A stretch of 51,572 nucleotides of DNA. Source: Priapulus caudatus (Eukaryota; Priapulida; Priapulimorpha; Priapulimorphida; Priapulidae). The DNA lies in the NCBI RefSeq assembly GCF_000485595.1, contig NW_014577088.1, positions 461,729-513,300 on the forward strand, in the 5' to 3' direction. Below are positions 24,871 to 36,640 of this stretch, piece after piece (position 1 is the stretch's first letter; every line of letters begins with the position of its first letter). The notes under the pieces were generated by a model, which saw only the letters and a list, made by a program, of their open reading frames with translations, was not told the DNA's origin and did no database searches. The position numbers and the translations under genes are program-made.

Positions 24871-26620
24871 GACGACGGCTAGCTAACGCAGACCCTTCCA
24901 TTCAGCCACCCAGTAGAGTAATGAATACCGACAGCGGGTTCAAAGCGCAACTGCGAACATTAATTCAATGGCCTTGACGCCGAGCCAAACTAATTTAGAA
25001 AGATCCAGCGGAAAAACACGAGTATGCGGTCGCCCTTTCTAGAAAAATTATCATTACAACTACGCGGCTGAAACGCGAATTGCCGGGTACCAGATCTTGG
25101 TGCGCTAGACAAATTTGAATAATTTGTGTCGAGATCCACGCGAGGAAACACTCCCAGCCCTTGGCTTCTAAACTCTTTAAAGCCAGAGGCTTTGCGGTAA
25201 TCGCGCCGAAACAACCACATTTCTTACGTGCATGTCAAAAAGGAAAATGGATAGTGTTCGCACACAGGGGTAAAACTCGGTGTGGTGCAGCGCCACCCGA
25301 GAGTGACTCAACGTTGATATTTACATGTATGATATATAGATGTATATTTTTTGCTCAAAATTCCCACCCTCTAATCTACACATCCCGTTATGATCGCAAC
25401 CCATGTGGCGTTACAGCGGCATAAAAGAAACATTAACGGTGGACCGGTACACTAATGCAGCGCCATTTAGCCAAGACCTCTTCGAGGGCTGCCAGACACA
25501 CGACGCTAACGCTAACGCTACCGCTGTCTGATCCCTGCGCCAAGTTTGCTTGCTCGAAAGGCGAGCACGTCAAGCCCTCGAGACTTGGCTAATGATGCAT
25601 TTCAGCCACAACACCAAATCACCCGGCTCCTAGCCAGCTCACTTTTTAACTAAAAAATATCGATCCCCGACTTGTCGGGCGCCCGCGCCTCCGAACTCGC
25701 TTTCCGCAAACGTCATTGGGTTTGAGACAGACGTTTTCGAGTAAAAATCAACAGCCAGTTATCGATTCGAGCGGCAAGAATAGAACTCGCTCTCGCTGTT
25801 TGCAGCAGCCGCGTGCAGTGAGCCGACCTGTCGTAATTCAATCGCAAGAAATCACACTGTGACGTGCCAATGAATGCACAGATAAGCTCAGTCATGACGC
25901 TTCACGACATGTGTCGGCAGAAAGGGCCGATCGCTGCAAACGAAAGAGCGCTATACAAAAACATAGATTAACAAACACGTCCCATTATCTGTAATTTGTT
26001 TTCTCCGATCAGCCCCGTACCGTACTGTTAGCACCGTCACATTAGATATTACATTTAACTACCATATATATATATATATATATATATACATTATATAGTA
26101 TAATAATATAATAAAAGTGACCCGCTCCAGCATAATACGGACTAAGTCGCAAGTCATTGTTTTGAGTAATGAGCACGCACACATGTCAATGCTGAAAATG
26201 GCCTACCTGGACAAAAATGAGATTTTTACAAAAATAAGTTCCTAAGTGCATATTTAATCCGGATATATAGGTTCAGATATCTCTAGATTATTATTGTCAT
26301 TTTTAATTAAAAAAACAAAACAAATACAATTTTTTTTGAAGTGCCCCTGACCGCTCATCCCCGACTGGGCGCCTTACCCGGAACGCTTTATCTCAAAAGC
26401 TGCATATTCCGGAATAAGTCGGTTTCCGATGTTCAAATTGCTGTAGATCGGTCAATTCTTTAGATATAGCTAATTAGATATAGGTAATTAAATGATCTAT
26501 TCAGATATGCACATAACTCAATTTGTAGAATTTCCTACTTAATCCTGGTTTTGCTGGAGCGTTTATGTAGGCAATAATAATATGCTAATTCCACACAGAA
26601 CCCGTTATACCACGTTCAAT
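24871..26620. other. Unique DNA, no gene seen
   Basis: Includes a short CGCTAACGCTAACGCTA tandem at 25505 and a (TA)n array at about 26063-26090. Open frames are at most 87 codons, without a domain or splice support. Confidence 0.45.
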
Positions 26621-26627
26621 TTCTGTT

Positions 26628-27075
26628 AACAAGAATTGAACCACAGAAATCCGGAACATTACTACCGAGTAAATTACCCCACGCCCAAACCCAAACGTAC
26701 AAATCCGTTGTTTCAGATAACGAGTATATGTCTTATATACTATAATTAATATCAGTTATAAAACATATAGCAAGAATTGAGCGGTGTACTACTCTCTATA
26801 CACTCGCCAATTATTAACAAGAATAGACGTCCTCATCGGACGTACGATAATATAATTCGGTTGACAGCAATTAGAAAACATTTGCACTAGAATTGGCAAG
26901 AATTGATCCCGAGACCATTGACTCCGAGTTCTACATTCTACGCCCTCGCACATATGGATTTATTCAGGTCAGACGTTTGCATTGCAATTCATTTAAAAAC
27001 AATAGTAAAACATTGTAACAAGAGTTAGGATGAATTGAAATCCGAAGCCAATAGCCTATATACTCGAAACCAAAT
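26628..27075. other. Cluster of CAAGAATTGA motifs, possibly tRNA-like relics
   Basis: CAAGAATTGA occurs at 26630, 26771 and 26897, with relaxed versions near 26816 and 27018 to 27036. After each, the sequence loosely resembles the complement of a tRNA 3' half (for example AATTGAACCACAG at 26634, complement CTGTGGTTCAATT, near the B-box form GGTTCGANTCC). No copy has a complete cloverleaf or a good A box, so no tRNA gene is called. Confidence 0.2.
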
Positions 27076-27240
27076 CGACATAACCTGTAATCATGAGGTA
27101 GGACGTGTGTGTTGTGCTTCTTATTAACTCGTGTTTGTGTCTGATTAAGAACAATAGAACATATAGTTTAATAAAAACCCATCGCGAGAGTTGTGTTAAG
27201 ATGATGTGTCAAGCACACAGACACACAACCACATATATAC

Positions 27241-27250
27241 ATCCACACAC

Positions 27251-27286
<36 letters not shown>

Positions 27287-27289
27287 GCA

Positions 27290-27327
<38 letters not shown>

Positions 27328-27588
27328 AACACACCAACACACCAACACACTCACACGCACACGCACACACCAACACACGCACACACCAACACACCAACAC
27401 ACCAACACACCAACACACCAACACACCAACACACCAACACACCAACACACCAACACACCAACACACCAACACACCAACACACCAACACACCAACACACCA
27501 TCACACCAACACACCAACACACCAACACACCAACACACCAACACACCAACACACCAACACACCAACACATCAACACACCAACACACAA
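27241..27588. repeat. GCAC/AC array followed by 8-bp (ACACCAAC)n minisatellite
   Basis: (CGCA)n at about 27249-27288 and (AC)n at 27293-27326 lead into about 30 units of ACACCAAC with rare variants (TCAC, ATCAC, ACATC). The unit length of 8 bp keeps several frames open, giving THQHTNTP-type translations that are not genes. It ends in ATATATATATA at 27588-27600. Confidence 0.95.
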
Positions 27589-27637
27589 TATATATATATA
27601 CTTCAAATTGTTGTTTGTACATATCGCACATTGTCAG

Positions 27638-27748
27638 ATAGACCGCGGTGTGCCTGAAACCAATTTGCTAGAAGGGCAAAGCGCAATATTCTTGCGTCAA
27701 AATGCGTTCACACGCAGCACAGCATTAGTCGATATGCGACGAGCTCTG
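27638..27748 (+). CDS. Possible internal exon after the minisatellite (weak)
   Basis: A stretch of exactly 37 codons lies between an acceptor-like TTGTCAG (27631-27637) and a strong donor CTG/GTAAGTG (27749). Phase is 0 at both ends. The peptide starts IDRGVPETNLLEGQSAIFL and ends TALVDMRRAL; its composition is protein-like, unlike the repeat translation upstream. The pyrimidine tract before the acceptor is only moderate. The family is not recognised and no flanking exon was identified. An open stretch of this length is not rare by chance, so the call rests mainly on the donor and the composition. Confidence 0.22.
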
Positions 27749-29565
27749 GTAAGTGATAAAGCTAAAGCAAACGTGTACATGTGCAGTAATCGGCATTGTC
27801 GCTTACAGAGCGGGTTGACATAACGTAACAGCCTCCTCACATCGCCAGTACTTACATAACGCGCCATGGCAACCGCCGCCCACCTCGCATTCATTCGAGT
27901 TACTAATTTGCCTGTCCGTTTATCCCTCACTGGAGCTGATGAAAAAGAATACGTAGACGCTATATAGATTGATCAGACATGCACTGCTTGCCCTTCACTC
28001 GAATCGAACCCTCGTCGACCGCGGCGGATAATAGGTCTAGAATACTTATAGATGTTTTTCGAAGTGGACGAAAAACTAGCGAATTAATAGCAGCGACGTC
28101 TCAGACCGAGCTAGCAAAGGGGCTTTAGAACGCTCTGGCGTGAATTGAAATCTGTCTGTGAAACTCGTTCGGCAATCTCGCCCCGACGAGACGTTCTATC
28201 CACACTTACAATGCATAGACATGTCGGCAATATCCAGGATATTCATCAATGCGGGTGAAAATGATAAGGGCTAAAGTAGTGACGAAGCACTTTCGATTGC
28301 AGACGGACAAGAGAGCATGACTGAGGTGCGGGATAGGATATACGGGTAGGTCGAATACCTAGCACACAGTTCGAATTACCTACTTTTTATTAACAACCGT
28401 TCTTGATAGAATCGGTGTAAACGGCAAGGACCAATTTAAACGGGATTTTATTAAAGGCAAATGGTCACGGATTCATTCACGCGTGCAGGCAGTAAGGAAC
28501 ACGTACTCAAAAATCAACCTAAAAGACAACATATTAGTATATATACTGTTGCACGCAAATTTCATGCGCTGCAGTTGTTCATGCAACCACATAGGTAGCC
28601 ATTATTTTTTTTATTTGGGGAATAACAACAAATTCTCTGCACTCAAAAAAGGCAGTCTGCGGCAAAATGAAAGAATCCACAGTCAACAATATAACACACG
28701 ACACAATTACTCCAAGCAACGACTGGAATGACAAGTTATCGTGATATCTGCTGCAAATTACTTTGGAACATTTAAAAAGACGTATGAATGCAGTATTGTG
28801 TTCAATATTTTGCTTTCATTCTTGAATAGGTATATAAAAACCTTCGTGGAGCCACGCGAACGTCTGCACGCGTTAAATTAGAGAGTCCGACAATAAAACG
28901 GATGCTCTTTACACCGCTGACTCTGGCTGGTGCAGCGTGCAGTGGCGTGCCAATATGCATGCAAATGTAATAAACTGTGTTTAAAGCAAATACCGGTCCA
29001 CATTCTTTAGCTCATCGTATGCGCCTTTAGATTAGCTCACCCACTTTTCCCCGTACACAAGGATGTCGACGAGGCAGTCTAATCAACCAGGGCCAAATCA
29101 AAAGGGGGCAATATAATGGGGCCAAACACCACTTCGCCAAATGGCTGCCGGAAAAGCTGTCGATGATTTGTTGGTGACGCATGGAATACGTACGATTGTG
29201 AAGATCGAGACCTAGCATAAATAAATAAACGCAAATAAACTAGGGGTGCAGAATATTTAATATAAGGTGTACGCAATGCGAACTCTACTGACTGTGTCAA
29301 TACCGTACACGGCATAGGAGGTGGCTGTGTAACGTTTTTATCTGCACAACTTAATTTTAGGAATAACCATGTACTAGTTACAAAAACAAAGAAATACAAC
29401 ATAAACATGATTTATCAGCGAGCATCTGGGACCCATCTGCAACAGTCTAGGAACCATCTAGAACCATATACAAAATTTACCCTGCAGTCACGTGGTGCAT
29501 TTCAGCCAGTCATGTAGCGTTATATACACGTCATTTGGGGTAGATAATAATAGTTACATTGTCAT
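27749..29565. other. Unique DNA, no gene established
   Basis: A minus-strand frame at 29079-29408 (109 codons) overlaps another at 29027-29218, which ends beside a donor-like GTGG/GTGAGC (minus strand). Neither has a recognised domain. At about 27997 the complement of GGGTTCGATTCG resembles a tRNA B box, but no tRNA can be folded around it. Confidence 0.4.
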
Positions 29566-29570
29566 CTTCT

Positions 29571-29658
29571 TACGGAATTTACACTGTCAATAACGTCTTG
29601 TTATTGGGCACGGTAGGGGCCGCGTACTACGTATGATTCGATCAGCGTAAATTCCGTA
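29571..29658. mobile_element. Short foldback with 16-bp arms (TACGGAATTTAC)
   Basis: Left arm TACGGAATTTACACTG and right arm CAGCGTAAATTCCGTA pair with one mismatch across 56 bp. A smaller hairpin CAATAAC...GTTATTG lies inside. No clear target duplication was found, so mobility is only inferred from the shape. Confidence 0.45.
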
Positions 29659-29661
29659 TCC

Positions 29662-31015
29662 AACATCAACAAGTCTCTATATGGCTTCGTTTAGCCACCT
29701 CCTGTGTCCTCGAGTTGCCTCTGAGACCAACGCCTATACCCAGCCCCCATGCAGAGACCAACCGCCTTGTCGTCTCTAGCCGGACGAGCGTCATAAGTCT
29801 ATAGATAGAAAAGACGTCATCATTATATATTCACTCATGATATATATCATTATGTGAACACGGTTTATGCACACTTGGGCGCGTACTACTACACTTTCTG
29901 AATGACGAATGATTGCCATATTACCACAGAACACTAACTTATCTTTTGCCACCGCAAGACTGTAACAATCTGGTGTATAGAACGCCGATGCCGGACATAA
30001 CTACACTCAGACGGATTTCAAAAGTAACTGCGAACGAGCCCCTAAATTGACTCAACTCCTAACGACATATGGAGACAGCCTAGACGACATGATAAAATCT
30101 ACGATATAGTCGTGATGCGACATATGTCAGATCAGAACAGAACCATATTGTATCAAATATTTTAGCATATTTCCGAAACCCGGAACGTGCTCGCATGCGA
30201 TCGTTGTTGTCTCCATGTTGACCGCAATATAGACCCCTTGCATGTGACGTCATTAAAACAAAGTCGGCGATATTAACGAGATTGGTCTAACGGCTATCGC
30301 TGAGTGACGAGAGGGCGTAATCGCTCGTGTGTGTGATAATCGAATATTCATAAACGCATATCAAAACTGTACTTTTCGTTGGAAAGTATTGCCGGAAAAA
30401 GTCATAGCTTCACGATGAGCGCAAATCTATGAATATATAATTATTAATAACCTTACAAGCGATCATACTCTTAATTGCTACTCAATTATTAGAAACATGA
30501 AATTACACAACAAAATAGTGTGGTGTTTATACTGTCACGGTAACGACTTTATTACTTGTTTATCAGGAATTATTTTTATTTTGAACGAAAAGCACGGTTT
30601 CAGATCACATTAACATGTCTACGCGTAAAATAATCATCATTCTCGCTGTTTCATTATTAAAGGTACGAATATCAATCTTAATCTTACAACTAATAAATCT
30701 ATATCTCAACATATCTCACATATCTTAATCTCTAACCATATAAGTTACAAATCCTTTCTGACAACTGCCTTAGGAGCTAGAACCGAGCCTAATCAATCAA
30801 TCAGATGAGCGTTATCTTCCCTGTCTCAAACTCGTACAAATCAGTTTCCTTACATAATTCGTTTATAAACCCCCATATATGGCAGCGGCTGACATGTTTA
30901 GCGTGTTCAGACAAGTATTCTGCCGACTTTAACCACCAATTTAACCAACATATTGTGACAGGTTACATAAACTAAACTTACGGTCACGGTCATGCGCTTT
31001 CATTGAACGCGTTTT
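29662..31015. other. Unique DNA, no gene seen
   Basis: AT-rich mixed sequence with frequent stops in all frames. No repeat ends, RNA genes or exons recognised. Confidence 0.5.
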
Positions 31016-31019
31016 CTTG

Positions 31020-31350
31020 AAATCAGCCGTGAAAGGAGGCTTCGAGCGGCATTATATTTGGCCTTGGCTTCGTCGAGAAAATTCCAGGTGTTTTTTCGGT
31101 TCTGGAATACTTTGAGTCTCGCTTCCCAGAGAGAAACTGTGCGCTCAATCTTACACAAAGGTGTTGCGAAGCTGGAGAAACAGGGTCGCTAGACGAGGAA
31201 ACAGGCATATCCAAGTGGCTTTCTCCCTTTCTCGATGCTGATTTTTTAATCGTGCTTTTATTTCTGTTTCGGAGTAATTAAGGTCATTTGTATGTGTACA
31301 TAGCTCTCCACACTGCATGGTGGCACGCCAAAGCTCGGAATTTGCCACCT
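31020..31350 (-). pseudogene. Frame-broken coding relic, family not recognised
   Basis: On the minus strand one frame reads protein-like at the start (NSELWRATMQCGEL near 31345, then SETEIKARLKNQHREREKAT) and another does so at the end (VSLWEARLKVFQNRKNTW, then AKYNAARSLLSRLISRK near 31030). Both segments are charged and helix-like, and they meet around 31150, as one coding stretch with a shifted frame would. No splice pattern fits well. It could be part of a transposon protein or a processed pseudogene; I cannot name it. It lies about 700 bp downstream (on this strand) of a retrotransposon fragment but is not clearly part of it. Confidence 0.3.
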
Positions 31351-31429
31351 GATTTATACCGACGTTTGCCTCATTGAACTTTGCATGGTCTCATGCAATA
31401 TTGGCATGTTATTGGTCTAATTAAAATCA

Positions 31430-31508
31430 GGGGCTCGTTGTCAGAAACGAAATTAGTCTTAACATTAGTCTTAACATTACCTCTACGATGTTTCTGACAA
31501 CGGGCTCC
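31430..31508. mobile_element. Foldback with GGGGCTCGTTGTCAGAAACG arms
   Basis: Left arm 31430-31449 and right arm 31489-31508 (TGTTTCTGACAACGGGCTCC) pair at 17 of 20 positions. Between them is the direct repeat ATTAGTCTTAAC ATTAGTCTTAAC. No target duplication is obvious. It is probably a small MITE or the fold of an old repeat. Confidence 0.5.
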
Positions 31509-32010
31509 AGAGCAATAAATGCTGCGTATATCGTTACTTTGATCGAGAATTCCACCTGATTTACAACAAACACAATTTTCGTTGGCAATCTGATAATTTC
31601 ACTTACATACGAGCAAGCGATAGGTGTATCTCAAAGCGATTTATTACAATTTATTGTTTAAATTTAATTAAAATTATAACGACTACCAGGAAGGATTCAC
31701 ACGGATAAATTATGCTATCAGATATTTTTCTAAGTTTATGGCATGCTATGTCGTATGTTTGACAGTAGGGCCCACACGGATTGCGAGCAAACAATGTCAC
31801 TGCTAACATCATCGGCCTTGTTCTCATGGATAGCTGCGATAAAACCACGCGAAGCCATATCAATTAAAAAATGACAGAGGCTAGTGAAATAAAGTACTAT
31901 GGAAAATGCTAGCGAAAGTCTACGGTCAGCAGACATCGATCGAGTCGCGCAACTTCAGGTTATCCAAGAATGACGCAGCTGTCTCTTCTATGTAAGTTGA
32001 CTTACTTGAC

Positions 32011-32790
32011 TTAGGCCCGTGGCTCCTGGGTAGAGCATAGGTCACTGATAAAACTTCGCCACCTGACTCGGTGTTGGGCGAGTTGTCTGATGGTGTCCCA
32101 GGTGTGTCCCTCTGCTTTGATTTCGGCTTCGACCGACCTCCTCCATGTAGTTTTCGGACGGCCCCTTCCCCGTTGACCTTGTGGGTTCCACGCCAGTGCT
32201 TGTCTTGCAATGGAGTCCCTAGATTTACGTGAGGTGTGGCCAATCCACCTCCACTTTCTTCGCTTGATGTCAGTTGCGATCGGTTGTTGCTTAGTTCTTC
32301 CCCACAGGTCAACGTTCGTTACTTTGTCTGACCCGACAAATGATTCCCATAATTTTCCGTAAGCATCTGTTCGAAAAGGTCTGTAGTTTTTGTTTGGTCC
32401 TTTCGGTCGTTTTCCACGTTTCAGACCCGTATAGAAGGACTGACTTTACGTTTGAGTTGTAGATCTTAAGTTTCTTTTTCGTTGCGATTTGCCTGTTGTT
32501 CCAGATCTTTTTGAGAAGGTGGAAAGCAGTCTTGGCTTTACTCATTCTTGCCATATGTGTAGCCAGTATCTAGAATGCTCCCGAAGGTATTTTGATTTTG
32601 AGACGTCTTTTAGGTCTTCGTTTTCGAGTTGGATGGGTTGGTTGCTTCTGCTCTTTAGTCGCATCACTTCTGTTCTGTCTTTGTTGATTTTGAGGCCTAA
32701 TTTTGCTGCCGAGCTTGCAACTCTGTTTGTCTTGTCTTGGATTTGTTGTTTCGTGTGAGATAGAAGAGCTATGTCGTGCGCAAAGCTTTG
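32011..32790 (-). mobile_element. 5'-truncated non-LTR retrotransposon, reverse transcriptase C-terminal part
   Basis: Minus-strand reading gives, in order and across shifted frames, the end of a reverse transcriptase catalytic domain (FAHDIALLS at about 32770), then GLKINKDRTEVMRL, then a thumb-like part (KSVLLYGSETWKTTE within 32309-32554), then the typical C-terminal tail with KRRKWRWIGHT and GRGRPKTTWRR, ending at a TAA (complement at 32011-32013). This layout is that of animal LINE ORF2 proteins, RTE-like in style. The catalytic Asp pair FADD is FAHD here, and at least two frameshifts and one stop break it. The copy is dead and lacks endonuclease and most of the polymerase. Confidence 0.88.
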
Positions 32791-33654
32791 CTTCTATATA
32801 AGTATTGCGCTATATTTTTTTGCAACTCAATAAGAAACCGTCATATCTATTCCAAAATTATGTACCTGCCTGGCGTAAAACGGCTGTCTAATCGGAATTG
32901 TAGAAACGAAGAAGCGACAGATTTTAGGCAAGCTCAGATACACTAAAGTAGTTATATATGAAACTAAAAATAGGTTAATAATAACGAGCTTTTGAATGAT
33001 TGAAATTGTAGGAAATTTACCGTTTTCTCAGGTAGCTGATATTGGAGGCGATATGTAAGTCAGTTAGTGTAATGATTAATGTGGCGTCCCAGCATCACAA
33101 CTTTCGCGTGGGCATTTTTTCCGAAATAGGTAGAAGGTCTTTCAGTCGGCCCACTTCGTTAACATTTCCCCAGCTATTATTCATGCGCGTGATACCCGCG
33201 TTGTGTCCACCCGCATGGAATAGAGGATGCCACTGCACTGAAATGCGCGTATCGTAGGGTTTAACAACAATATTTACGACCACACGAACCCGAGTTTACC
33301 TCACAAACTGAGAAATATTTACACGAGACGCTATGCACATATCATATCATGTCGGCATGAGAGTGAAATCAGGAGCCGTCTAACAGTAGTAGTAATGATT
33401 TACATGCGCCTGCAGTTACTACTAGGTGTACACGAGATATTCTTATCGATGTTGATATGCGCATGTATGCCTACTAGGTCGTTGCCTCTTCTTACTGGGT
33501 CACGGGGACAGGGGCATTACTCCTAGTCGTTGGTGCACTGATGGCAGCGATTAATAATCTTCCCCGCTCGATAGTAAGCGTAGGAAGTGCGCAGCTAGTG
33601 ATTAGAAAATGCGAACAAAAAAGCATGCCCTCGTACACCATTGTCAATGACATA
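32791..33654. other. Unique DNA, no gene seen
   Basis: Two short facing frames at 33042-33257 and 33095-33283 are open but featureless. Confidence 0.45.
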
Positions 33655-33659
33655 TGAGA

Positions 33660-33701
33660 TCAAGAGCCCATTAATTAATTAAGAGGTTAATGGGCTCTTG
33701 A
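33660..33701. mobile_element. Palindromic mini-TIR element, TCARRAG family, copy 4
   Basis: A 42-bp palindrome: arm TCAAGAGCCCATTAA and inverse TTAATGGGCTCTTGA around a 12-bp centre. The exact direct repeat TGAGA lies at 33655-33659 and 33702-33706. Beyond the first 8 bp the arm shares no sequence with other copies. Confidence 0.9.
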
Positions 33702-34083
33702 TGAGATATAGATGCTAGACTATATGCCCGATCCAAATATGCAGGGAAGGGGAGAAGGCGAGAGGAGGTGGAGATGGAGGAGTGATACTCAGTTCGCACT
33801 GCGATTCTACCGTTTAACTCTTTACAGTTCTGATTAATCAACGGTGATTTGAGGCGCTTCGTGATTATACCTTAGTATTGTTGAATCTTGGGCCACGCTT
33901 ACTTGGAGGCGGGGACACATCACTCAGATGCAGGTTCGAGAATTAGGAAGGGTGGTGTTGGAGCAGGGCACGCCACAGGCGCCGTGTTTGCACTGTTAAA
34001 GTGGAAGATTCGAGACCAGTGTTAGCATAAAAGCTCCAGTCTTAGTATCTAGTCTTAGTCCAGGTTATAGTATATATATAATA

Positions 34084-34140
34084 TCAGAAGTAGATAATAG
34101 GGAATTCCCTAATAGGGGATTCCCTATTATCTACTTCTGA
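34084..34140. mobile_element. Palindromic mini-TIR element, TCARRAG family, copy 5
   Basis: A 57-bp palindrome: arm TCAGAAGTAGATAATAGGGA and its exact inverse TCCCTATTATCTACTTCTGA. The direct repeat TAATA lies at 34079-34083 and 34141-34145. The centre repeats GGGAATTCCC / GGGGATTCCC. Confidence 0.9.
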
Positions 34141-34145
34141 TAATA

Positions 34146-34690
34146 TATAACCTAGCTCTAGAAGGCTATAGTTCTAGAACTATATAGAACCCGGCTTCTG
34201 TAGGTGTTCAGTAATTTTGCAACTGTCACCTTATAGCGGATATTGGATCACAAGCCAATGCCGAATTGCTCACGACGCTGCAATTTGGTTATGACCTAAC
34301 TCGCATAATAGCAGGCATAGGTGAATAGTGAATGGTAGGGGACAAAGCACCGTGAAGCCACGTTTGCAGTTTCTCTACTCTGTTTCCAGATGTCACGGCG
34401 AAAAAAACACAATCGGAACAGAGGAAACGGCTGTATTCGTTAGGGTGCTCTTAGTATATTTATACGCATGGCATGGCAGCCATGCATGCCTAACAACCCG
34501 CTGTATCCATCCATATATTTAACAAGCGAAAGGAAGTTTATTCATGACTCCGATACAAGCTCAACAGATAGACAGACAACTACTAAAGACAGGTTAAAGT
34601 ACTTGAGAAACAGTTACACACGTTATAAAAAGCCTGCTTCGGTACATCGCGGTCACTAACCCGCCCCGCATTCCCTAACTGCCAAGGATG
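34146..34690. other. Unique DNA, no gene seen
   Basis: A palindromic CTATAGTTCTAGAACTATA lies at about 34167-34185. Only short frames elsewhere. Confidence 0.45.
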
Positions 34691-35670
34691 AGGATGGCGG
34701 ATGGGAACTCCTGGTTTTGCCTGAAACGACTGAGTGCAAGGCTGCGCATCTGGTATATATTCCATTTAACAGCTGTTACAACTGCCGACTGGGGCACAAG
34801 GTTAAAAACCCAGAAGGAAGCCAGTCTGGTTCTCAGATGTGTTCTGCCAACGCTGTTGGGTTATGGAATAGCCTAGCTGCTTTATAATGCTAGGGTGCAT
34901 CAGCCTGCTAAGGTTAACTGTACTATGGTGGCCCAGATGGCTATAATAACCACAGCTATAACGTATGCCGGGCCACCAGAGAAAACACAGAGTTAGGGAT
35001 AATCACTTTCCAGCCTTTAGCGAAGAATTTGACGACCATTTGAGCCACCGTCCTTTGTACATCTCTGCTTGGTACGAGAAGAGCAAAGTACGATCTGTGG
35101 CGGAGCGAAGGGCTATAGTTCTAGAGCTAATTAAGTACGATGCATCAGCATTCGTCTGCAGTTTCCTCTTTCTCTTGATGATCAATCATGTAGATTAATC
35201 ATATCGAACAAGTGGACGTATACTTTGCGACCTTGTCTAGTGATACAGCAAATAACTGTTATTTACTATCTTTCTTTGAATCTCTCTTCACAACACCTCT
35301 GGACCTCTGATCTCGGTTACTGGCGACAGACACATGTTGAGCTAGATGAATGCGAAGGTACGAATTTGAATTCTGGAATTAGGCCACTGATAAACTTGTT
35401 TGCGATAAAAAAAGACTTATAAATATATCACGAGTCTATCCGAATTTAAAACATATATATAGTAGTTACAGTAAATACATCGAGATTAAAAATTAATTAA
35501 ATTTACATTGTCTAATATATGCGACGAAAACAATGTAATTATTAATAATACTTATTAATTATTAATGTAATGTAATGATAATTATTGCAGTCTGTAGACA
35601 TCGGCATTTCTGAGGTACTAAAATGGAGGAAACAACAGCTAGGCGAATCGCCATCATTCGTGTAGTCTAT
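34690..35670 (+). other. Region with several weak exon-like fragments
   Basis: Three fragments read protein-like on the plus strand. About 35013-35130, after TTTCCAG, gives FSEEFDDHLSHRPLYISAW and VRSVAERRAIVLELI. About 35289-35358, ending at a donor-like GAAG/GTACG, gives YWRQTHVELDECE. About 35590-35665, after TTATTGCAG, gives SVDIGISEVLKWRKQQ and then a stop. Reading phases at the proposed junctions do not join cleanly, and another frame across 34705-34880 is also open (for example SCYNCRLGHKVKNP). It may be a decayed gene or chance; no family was recognised. Confidence 0.2.
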
Positions 35671-36499
35671 GATATGTTCACTCGTGTTAACCAAAATAAG
35701 GATTATGAGGATGCTAGGTTGCCAACAAACGGCACTATGATTGTGCTTTCTTGCACGATGACATTTGCAATCTGAAGCTGCAATGCGACCAGACTAGCTG
35801 CTTTACCACAGATGCTCGCTCCTGGCTAGTTATTGATCTTCAATACATATATTCTGCCCGGTGTCTGACCTCGTGCAGCAGTAGCCAGTTTCCCCCTTTT
35901 ATCATTTGCTGTAATTTCTTACACAACAAGCTCTTTCATTTCTCGGTTAGACTCATCGACCCAGTGTCATATTCTTCTAACTCCACCGACACATGCACAA
36001 TGTTGAATGCTGTCAGCTCCATTGAAAGCTGAATGTTGGCACGTGCCTCGGCAGAATTATCCCGCATTTAGCAGTGACAGCTTGTCAGTATAATAGAGTA
36101 TAGAGTCCCAGCTAAAATATTATTAACGAATTATAGGTAAATCACATGTTACAGCTCAGCATATATAGTAAAGAACATGTAGGGAAAAATAAGTCAGGGG
36201 ATATTGGAAATACTGACCATCTTTACAATAGAGATATTATCAAACCACTGCCTAATATGTAATACAAGTAGCTATACTTCACAGTGTTCAAACAGGAAGC
36301 CACTACTCTGCTAGGATAATCTTATATAATCTTCCCTCGGAAATAAATTTCACGAATATTACTTTACATGATTGTGCAATAATATTCTTCAAAATAGTAG
36401 TGTGCATCACACATATATAGTTACTTACACGTAACACTTGTTACTGACTTATTGTGATAATGTTATCAGGATGTTATGATGTTTCACATTAGAATAGCA

Positions 36500-36529
36500 C
36501 AGGCACAGACACGCGCGCACGCACGCACA

Positions 36530-36564
<35 letters not shown>

Positions 36565-36592
36565 GCACACGGACAGACAGACAGAGAGAGAG

Positions 36593-36640
<48 letters not shown>

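Noticed and set aside
27105-27823. 178-205 codon frames with THQHTNTP repeats
   Set aside because: An 8-bp unit keeps frames open; only the last part (27638-27748) has non-repeat content and is considered separately.
27985-28010. B-box-like GGGTTCGATTCG on the minus strand
   Set aside because: No complementary T-stem, A box or acceptor stem could be found around it.
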